Positions 5,841-9,763 of a stretch of DNA of 9,763 nt are shown here, piece after piece (the stretch's first letter is position 1; each line of letters begins with the position of its first letter). Made by a program: the position numbers and the translations under genes. The stretch covers positions 1 through 9,763 of the forward strand of contig JAICMB010000082.1 in the NCBI GenBank assembly GCA_025929455.1. Reading direction: 5' to 3'. Origin of the DNA: Bryobacteraceae bacterium. Lineage in GTDB: Bacteria > Acidobacteriota > Terriglobia > Bryobacterales > Bryobacteraceae. Under the pieces are notes generated by a model. It was given only the letters and a program-made list of their open reading frames with translations. It was not told the origin of the DNA and made no database searches.

Positions 5841-7462
5841 CCCTGCGCCTCGTTGTGCTGCTCGCCGGCGTGGTAACGGTATCCGCGCCATTCACGCCGG
5901 AGTACCACAACGTCGCGCGCGAGGCGGGGCTCACCGCATCATTCCCTAACGGCGGCAGCACCAGCAAGCAATACATTGTCGAAACTACCGGTAGCGGCGT
6001 CGCGTTCTTCGATTACGATAACGATGGCTATGTCGATATCTTCATAGTGTCCGGCGAGGGTGGCACGAACCGGCTCTACCACAACGAGCGCAACGGCCGC
6101 TTTCGCGACGTCACCGAAGCCGCGGGATTGCACAGCAGCGGCTGGGGACAGGGCGTGTGCGCGGGCGACTACGACAACGACGGCTATACCGACCTGTTCG
6201 TCACGTACTGGGGCCAGAACCGCCTCTACCGCAATATCGGCGGTAAACGGTTCGAGGACGTCACCGCTCGTGCGGGCCTCAGGCAATCGCGAACGCGCTA
6301 CAACACCGGCTGCGCATTCCTCGACTACGACAACGACGGCAAGCTCGACCTTTTTGCCGCCAATTATCTCCAGTTCGATTTTGCGTCAACACCGAAGCCC
6401 GGCGCGAATCCGTACTGCTTCTATCGCGGCACGCCGGTAAACTGCGGCCCGCGCGGTTTGCCCTTCGACCGCAACATTCTCTACCACAACACCGGCAACG
6501 GTACGTTCACCGACGTGTCTGAGGCGAGCGGCGTCGCCAAACCGTTCGGCCACTACTCGCTCGGCGTGCTCACCGGCGACTTCAACGGCGACGGCCTCAC
6601 TGATATTTATGTCGCCTGCGATCAGACGCCCTCGCTGCTCTACATCAACAACGGCGACGGCACGTTCAGCGAAGAAGCTGTGCTGCGCGGCGTCGCGTTC
6701 GATGAAAACGGCAAAGCGCTTTCCGGCATGGGCGCAACGACGGCCGACTACGACGGCGATGGCCTGCCCGACATCTTTCGCACCAACTTCTCCGACGAGC
6801 GCGAAACGCTTTACCGCAATCGAGGTCGCGGCGAGTTCGACGAAACTACCAGCGCCGCGGGCCTCGCGCGCAATACCAGCGATGTCGGCTGGGGCTGCGG
6901 CTTCTTCGATTTCGACAACGACGGCTGGCCCGACCTGTTCCTCGCGAACGGTCATGTCTTCCCCGAAGTAGACCGGCTGAACGCAGGTATCCGCTACCGC
7001 GAGCACAGCATCCTTTACCGCAATCATGGCAATGGCACATTCGGCGACATCAGCGCGCATGCCGGACCCGCGCTCGGCGAACTGCACTCGGCGCGAGGCG
7101 TCGCGTTCGGCGATATAGATAACGACGGCACGCCCGAAATCTTGATCAACAATCAGAACGAGCCACCGTCACTCCTGAAACTCGCGTCTCGGCCGCCCGG
7201 ACACTGGTTGCTTTTGAAGCTGCGCGGCGCCCGCTCCAACCGTGATGCCATCGGCGCACGTGTGTCGATAAGCGCCGCAGGGCACACCCAAACTGCCGAA
7301 GTCCGTAGCGGGGGCAGCTATCTCTCGCAAAGCGACCTGCGCCTGCACTTCGGCCTCGGCGCCGCCGCCAGCATCGACCGCATTGAAGTGCGCTGGCCCT
7401 CGGGCAGCACCAGCACAGTCCGGAAGACGCCCGCGGACCGCGTAGTCACGATCACGGAGTAA
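5837..7462 (+). CDS. CRTAC1-like FG-GAP/VCBS beta-propeller protein with C-terminal ASPIC/UnbV domain
   Basis: A 541-residue exported protein starting with the signal MTLRLVVLLAGVVTVSA. Seven calcium-loop repeats of the form DxDxDGxxD are visible at 59-67, 111-119, 163-171, 248-256 (Asn at the third position), 304-312, 358-366 and 426-434. They usually follow phrases such as LYRNxGxGxFxDVT, and the number fits a seven-bladed propeller. The segment NPYCFYRGTPVNCGPRG (191-207) carries the two Cys typical of this family and may form a disulfide. Residues about 467-540 (AIGARVSISAAG, SGGSYLSQSD, LHFGLGAAASIDRIEVRWPSG) match the ASPIC/UnbV domain. Such proteins are thought to act as extracellular or periplasmic binding proteins; no enzymatic role is established. 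The start overlaps the TPR stop by 4 bp, and this is the last gene of the operon, converging with the minus-strand peptidase gene 15 bp away. Confidence 0.92.
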   Translation: MTLRLVVLLAGVVTVSAPFTPEYHNVAREAGLTASFPNGGSTSKQYIVETTGSGVAFFDYDNDGYVDIFIVSGEGGTNRLYHNERNGRFRDVTEAAGLHSSGWGQGVCAGDYDNDGYTDLFVTYWGQNRLYRNIGGKRFEDVTARAGLRQSRTRYNTGCAFLDYDNDGKLDLFAANYLQFDFASTPKPGANPYCFYRGTPVNCGPRGLPFDRNILYHNTGNGTFTDVSEASGVAKPFGHYSLGVLTGDFNGDGLTDIYVACDQTPSLLYINNGDGTFSEEAVLRGVAFDENGKALSGMGATTADYDGDGLPDIFRTNFSDERETLYRNRGRGEFDETTSAAGLARNTSDVGWGCGFFDFDNDGWPDLFLANGHVFPEVDRLNAGIRYREHSILYRNHGNGTFGDISAHAGPALGELHSARGVAFGDIDNDGTPEILINNQNEPPSLLKLASRPPGHWLLLKLRGARSNRDAIGARVSISAAGHTQTAEVRSGGSYLSQSDLRLHFGLGAAASIDRIEVRWPSGSTSTVRKTPADRVVTITE

Positions 7463-7484
7463 CGCAGTGCCGACGCGCTACTCC
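7456..7484. terminator. Hairpin across the convergent gene ends, possible bidirectional terminator
   Basis: GGAGTA (7456-7461) pairs with TACTCC (7479-7484). After one A/C mismatch, CGC (7463-7465) pairs with GCG (7475-7477), leaving a 9-nt loop. The stem includes both stop codons of the converging genes. Neither strand shows a T tract after it, so it would be a weak or factor-dependent terminator at best. Confidence 0.35.
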
Positions 7485-9022
7485 TGCAATCGAAAACTCA
7501 CGCTGATCGTCGTCACGACCTCTATAGGTTTCCCGTTCAGCAGTGTCGGCTCGTACCGCCACTGCTGGACCGCGGCCACCGCTGCTTGCGCCAGTACCTC
7601 ATCAGGGCTGTTCAATGGCTCGATGGAGAGTAATTTGCCCTCTCTTGAGATCACGGCTCCGAGCAGAACCGTTCCGTGTGTGCCGCTGGCGATCGCCGCC
7701 GCAGGATATTCCGGTGCGACGTGGTTAATCAGCCTGGTGGCCTGCACATTGCCGCCAACACGGATACGGCGGGGCGCGGCCGCTTCGGACGCCCTTCCGC
7801 GCGCACTGACCACGACGCTCTCCATGACACGGCCAACCTCCAGAACCGCGTCGAGCACCACGGGCGCGCCATGCAAACGCACATGCCTTTGATACAGCGC
7901 GAACCCGGGCTTCGCAACGTTTAATGTGTAGTCGCCATCGGCGACAGATTCGAACGAAAAGGCGCCGTCCGGACCCGTTGCCGTCTTCAGCGACTGGTGC
8001 GAGTTCGTGTCAGTCAGCCTGACCGCTGCCCCAGGCACGGCGCCGCCGCTGAAATCGTACGCTGTTCCGGAAACGACCGCGGGCGGGGCGGCATGAACAC
8101 CGCTGACCATGATCAGCAGCAGAAGCGTAGCCGACGCGATCGCTGCGGCGCTTCGACGTGTCAGAGGCGCCCGCGTCCTGCCCGGATCGAGAATCGCCCG
8201 AACCCGTCCCTCTAACGCGGGAGGCGCGGCCATGGCGATCCCGACGCCTGTGAACAGCGCCGGTCGCCGCAGTTCGCGCGCCAGTTCCACCAGACAAGAT
8301 GCGTAATCTTTTGCGGACCGTTGCTCCCGCAGGACTGCATCGTCAGCGGCCTGCTCCGCCGCGATCCGCTGCCCTCGCGCCGCGATCCAGACGAGTGGAT
8401 GAAACCAGTACAGGGCAGTCGCAATCGCGGTCAGCACGTACGTCACGGTGTCGTAGCGGCGAATGTGCGCGAACTCGTGCAGCAGCACGAATCGCAGCTT
8501 TTGCGCCGGCCAGGAACGCGCGTGCGAAGGTAGCAGCACGACTGGGCGGATGACGCCGCATGCCAGCGGGCTCTGGACGCGCGGACTCGTCAGAACGCAA
8601 ATTTCTGAAGCGACGCCCGGAACTTGTATAGACAACCGCTCACCGCGCCACGCTGCCAACCACAAATAGAACATGCCCGCAGCCAAGCGAAATAACAGCG
8701 CTGCCGCAACCGCAATCCAGATCACGGCGGCAATGTTCCAGGCCGTCCATTGAGAGGCGGAAGCAGCCGGAGTCGCGGCGCCGATTGCGGCCGTAAATAT
8801 CGCGGGACTAATATCGATTGCGGCGGGAACGGGCCGGCGCGCCATCGGTATGCACGGCGCGAGCAGGGCGCCGCACAACGCCGCAGTCCAAATCGCATGT
8901 TTCAGCGACGCGGGCGCCCGCCGCGCCACAGCAACGGCGACGCATGCTATTCCCAACAACACGGTTGCCCCGAGCGCGGCTTTAGCGACGCTGAGGAAGA
9001 TTGCGGAAGTCGCTGCGAACAT
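7478..9022 (-). CDS. BlaR1-like M56 membrane zinc peptidase fused to regulatory-like and TonB C-terminal domains
   Basis: A 514-residue integral membrane protein. The N-terminal half is the BlaR1/MecR1 M56 peptidase: hydrophobic segments at about 9-33, 42-60, 95-122 and 192-214, the zinc motif HEFAH (182-186), the WFHPLVW segment (206-212) and a third-ligand candidate Glu223 in EQAADDAVL. A further membrane segment lies at 292-312. The outer part is not a penicillin-binding domain. It has a carboxypeptidase-regulatory-like beta-sandwich (about 315-395, VSGTAYDFSGGAVPGAAVRL to LDAVLEVG) and then a TonB C-terminal domain (about 428-512, with PEYPAAAIASGTHGTVLLGAVI cut here to its ends PEYP and GTVLL, and QQWRYEP). 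By analogy it senses a signal outside and then cleaves or triggers loss of the BlaI repressor. The start ATG has a strong Shine-Dalgarno GGAAGGAG 7 nt upstream, inside the end of blaI; the genes are 3 bp apart. Antibiotic sensing is not implied, since no beta-lactamase gene is nearby. Confidence 0.9.
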   Translation of the reverse strand: MFAATSAIFLSVAKAALGATVLLGIACVAVAVARRAPASLKHAIWTAALCGALLAPCIPMARRPVPAAIDISPAIFTAAIGAATPAASASQWTAWNIAAVIWIAVAAALLFRLAAGMFYLWLAAWRGERLSIQVPGVASEICVLTSPRVQSPLACGVIRPVVLLPSHARSWPAQKLRFVLLHEFAHIRRYDTVTYVLTAIATALYWFHPLVWIAARGQRIAAEQAADDAVLREQRSAKDYASCLVELARELRRPALFTGVGIAMAAPPALEGRVRAILDPGRTRAPLTRRSAAAIASATLLLLIMVSGVHAAPPAVVSGTAYDFSGGAVPGAAVRLTDTNSHQSLKTATGPDGAFSFESVADGDYTLNVAKPGFALYQRHVRLHGAPVVLDAVLEVGRVMESVVVSARGRASEAAAPRRIRVGGNVQATRLINHVAPEYPAAAIASGTHGTVLLGAVISREGKLLSIEPLNSPDEVLAQAAVAAVQQWRYEPTLLNGKPIEVVTTISVSFRLQE

Positions 9023-9025
9023 ACA

Positions 9026-9415
9026 TTAACTCCTTCCAGGCTTGCGGGCATCACCGATCAATTGCGAAATGCGGTCCAGCTCCTCATCCGAGAGCCGCCG
9101 CGCCGAGACGTCCAAAAGCGCCGCCACGGCCTGTGAAGCGGAGTTTTCGAAAAACGTCGCTAGCAGATGCCGGACGGCCGACTTTTGCGCCATCTCTCGT
9201 TTCACCACCGGCGTGAACACGTATCGGGCGCCGTCGCGCTCGTGCCGGGCATGGCCTTTTTCTTCGAGGATCCGTAACAACGCACGCACGGCCGAGTAAC
9301 TGGGCGGGTCTGCCATTGCTTTGCGCACTTCGCTGGCGCTCGCCTTCTGCTTACGGAACAAAATGTCGAGAATCTGCCGCTCCCGACGGCTCAAGTGGCG
9401 TGGCTCGGCAGGCAT
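9026..9415 (-). CDS. BlaI/MecI/CopY-family winged-helix transcriptional repressor
   Basis: This 129-residue protein is a DNA-binding repressor of the BlaI family. Residues about 7-70 form the winged helix: LSRRERQILDILF as the first helix, SYSAVRALLRILEEKG (39-54) as the recognition helix region, and the wing HERDGARYVFTPVV (58-71). The C-terminal part (79-122, VRHLLATFFENSASQAVAALL and a final helix) is the dimerisation and cleavage region. Length matches the family norm. It should repress its own operon with the adjacent M56 peptidase gene, and be relieved when the peptidase is activated. Supporting this, a perfect 16-bp palindrome lies directly on its promoter and start codon. No good Shine-Dalgarno sequence is placed for ATG 9415 (AGGTG is 13 nt away), so translation may be leaderless. 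Other target genes are not in the window. Confidence 0.93.
   Translation of the reverse strand: MPAEPRHLSRRERQILDILFRKQKASASEVRKAMADPPSYSAVRALLRILEEKGHARHERDGARYVFTPVVKREMAQKSAVRHLLATFFENSASQAVAALLDVSARRLSDEELDRISQLIGDARKPGRS
9030..9037 (-). promoter_or_regulatory. Strong ribosome-binding site of the M56 peptidase gene
   Basis: On the minus strand GGAAGGAG lies 7 nt before the ATG at 9022-9020 and inside the last codons of the repressor gene. It is the clearest Shine-Dalgarno sequence in the window and decides the peptidase start. Confidence 0.85.
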
Positions 9416-9430
9416 GCTAAATATTTAGCA
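9415..9430. promoter_or_regulatory. Perfect 16-bp palindrome, probable BlaI-type operator
   Basis: TGCTAAATATTTAGCA is identical to its own reverse complement over all 16 bases and is an AT-rich island in GC-rich DNA. Relative to the repressor ATG (A = +1) it spans -15 to +1, covering the -10 box and the predicted start site. A bound dimer there would block RNA polymerase. No second copy was found in the window. That it is bound by the adjacent repressor is inferred from position and symmetry. Confidence 0.7.
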
Positions 9431-9450
9431 CCTGTACTCGCCCGCGTCAA
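9422..9450 (-). promoter_or_regulatory. Promoter of the repressor-peptidase operon, probably giving a leaderless mRNA
   Basis: On the minus strand TTGACG (9450-9445) and TAAATA (9427-9422) are separated by exactly 17 bp. The -35 box matches TTGACA in 5 of 6 positions; the -10 box keeps the key T and A of its first two positions but matches only 3 of 6 overall. These boxes sit at -35 to -30 and -12 to -7 from the A of the ATG, so the expected start site is that A or within a base or two of it. Confidence 0.6.
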
Positions 9451-9480
9451 GCCGCGATTCGGCCTTTGGACGAGAGCGGC

Positions 9481-9517
9481 GCGGAGTTAAGAGCGTCCAC
9501 GAGTCCGGCGGCTCCGC
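9481..9517 (-). terminator. Weak inverted repeat after the right-edge gene
   Basis: GCGGAG (9481-9486) and CTCCGC (9512-9517) can pair around a 25-nt loop just after the stop codon of the minus-strand gene ending at 9518. There is no T tract, and six-base GC-rich inverted repeats are common by chance here. It is listed only because of its position in the 102-bp gap between that gene and the repressor gene. Confidence 0.2.
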
Positions 9518-9763
9518 TTACGCCATAGTCAGGTTGCTGGAGACGCCATCCGGGGGCGTGGAGGGCGGCGCCGCGGGTATGGTGGGGACGCTATTTACCG
9601 GCGTTTGCAAAACGAATCGGAGGGCTTCGCCGGGGACGGGCGCGGAGACGCAGGCGGCGGCGAGGTTGCTGAAAACATTGCTGCGGTCTTCGTTGTTGGC
9701 GATGTCTTCGAGTTTCTGGTGGGCTTTGAAATAGCTGCGTAGGGCAGCGGCTTCGTAACGCGC
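9518..9763 (-). CDS. C-terminal fragment of an unidentified protein (gene continues beyond the right edge)
   Basis: On the minus strand an open frame enters from the right edge and runs 81 codons to TAA at 9520-9518, with no start codon needed inside the window. Most codons end in G or C, as in the neighbouring real genes, and the frame is preferred over a 66-codon plus-strand ORF covering the same bases. The visible part begins ARYEAAALRSYFKAHQ, a helical, charged segment, then has NNEDRSNVFSNLAAACVS. It ends in a Pro/Thr/Ser-rich tail (about 54-74, with PAAPPSTPPDG) that looks disordered. I do not recognise the family. It points the same way as the repressor gene, but the 102-bp gap containing the repressor's own promoter suggests a separate transcript. 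Confidence 0.55.
   Translation of the reverse strand, partial: ARYEAAALRSYFKAHQKLEDIANNEDRSNVFSNLAAACVSAPVPGEALRFVLQTPVNSVPTIPAAPPSTPPDGVSSNLTMA

Larger units (their letters stand above)
1499..7462 (+). other. Putative six-gene operon with translationally coupled junctions
   Basis: Gene boundaries run as follows: stop at 2179 then ATG 2181 (1 bp between); stop at 3347 then ATG 3350 (2 bp between); TAATG at 4631-4635; TGATG at 4837-4841; ATGA at 5837-5840. None of the internal starts has a strong Shine-Dalgarno sequence, which fits re-initiation by ribosomes finishing the upstream gene. No terminator-like structure is visible between the genes. The TPR gene at 487 may form the first member. 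Co-transcription is inferred from spacing only. Confidence 0.8.

Noticed and set aside
6009..7140. Repeated GACTACGACAACGACGG-like DNA segments
   Set aside because: These are the codons of the calcium-loop repeats of the FG-GAP propeller, not a DNA-level repeat or CRISPR.
9534..9734. 66-codon plus-strand ORF near the right edge
   Set aside because: It is Gly/Ala/Thr-rich with poor third-position pattern. The minus-strand frame over the same bases shows coding-like codon use.

Overview
The window looks like a chromosomal stretch of a GC-rich, Gram-negative-type bacterium, most likely an Acidobacteriota (Bryobacter/Solibacter-like). This is an inference. It rests on the strong preference for G or C at third codon positions and on a gene mix typical of that phylum: TPR proteins, a CRTAC1-type ASPIC/UnbV FG-GAP protein, Tat-exported enzymes, and a BlaI repressor paired with an M56 peptidase that carries a TonB-like C-terminus.

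Left edge (1-486): the 3' part of tsaE, a tRNA t6A-modification ATPase, ends in a small stem-loop followed by seven T residues. This is a plausible terminator. A TAGAAT -10-like box then precedes the next gene.

Centre, plus strand (487-7462): a secreted TPR protein is followed by six tightly packed genes whose boundaries lie within 2 bp or overlap by 1-4 bp. In order they encode a Tat-exported molybdopterin oxidoreductase of the sulfite oxidase/MsrP fold, an exported alkaline-phosphatase-superfamily protein with altered metal-site motifs, an unrecognised 427-residue cytoplasmic protein, a 68-residue small secreted protein, a second secreted TPR protein, and a seven-repeat FG-GAP/ASPIC-UnbV protein. 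Most of the products look exported, so the locus reads as a periplasmic or cell-surface system built around a molybdenum enzyme, with TPR and beta-propeller scaffolds. Its substrate cannot be read from the sequence. This is the least explained part of the window.

Right side, minus strand (7478-9763): the operon converges with a blaI-blaR1-like pair. The repressor gene has a TTGACG-17-TAAATA promoter placed so that transcription would start at the A of its ATG (leaderless). A perfect 16-bp palindrome covers the -10 box and the start site, as expected for autorepression. The sensor is an integral-membrane M56 zinc peptidase whose outer part is a carboxypeptidase-regulatory-like domain plus a TonB C-terminal domain, not a penicillin-binding domain. 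At the far right edge the C-terminal 81 codons of another minus-strand gene enter the window. No rRNA, tRNA, CRISPR array, insertion sequence or prophage gene was seen, and no stretch longer than about 100 bp is without a gene or candidate site.
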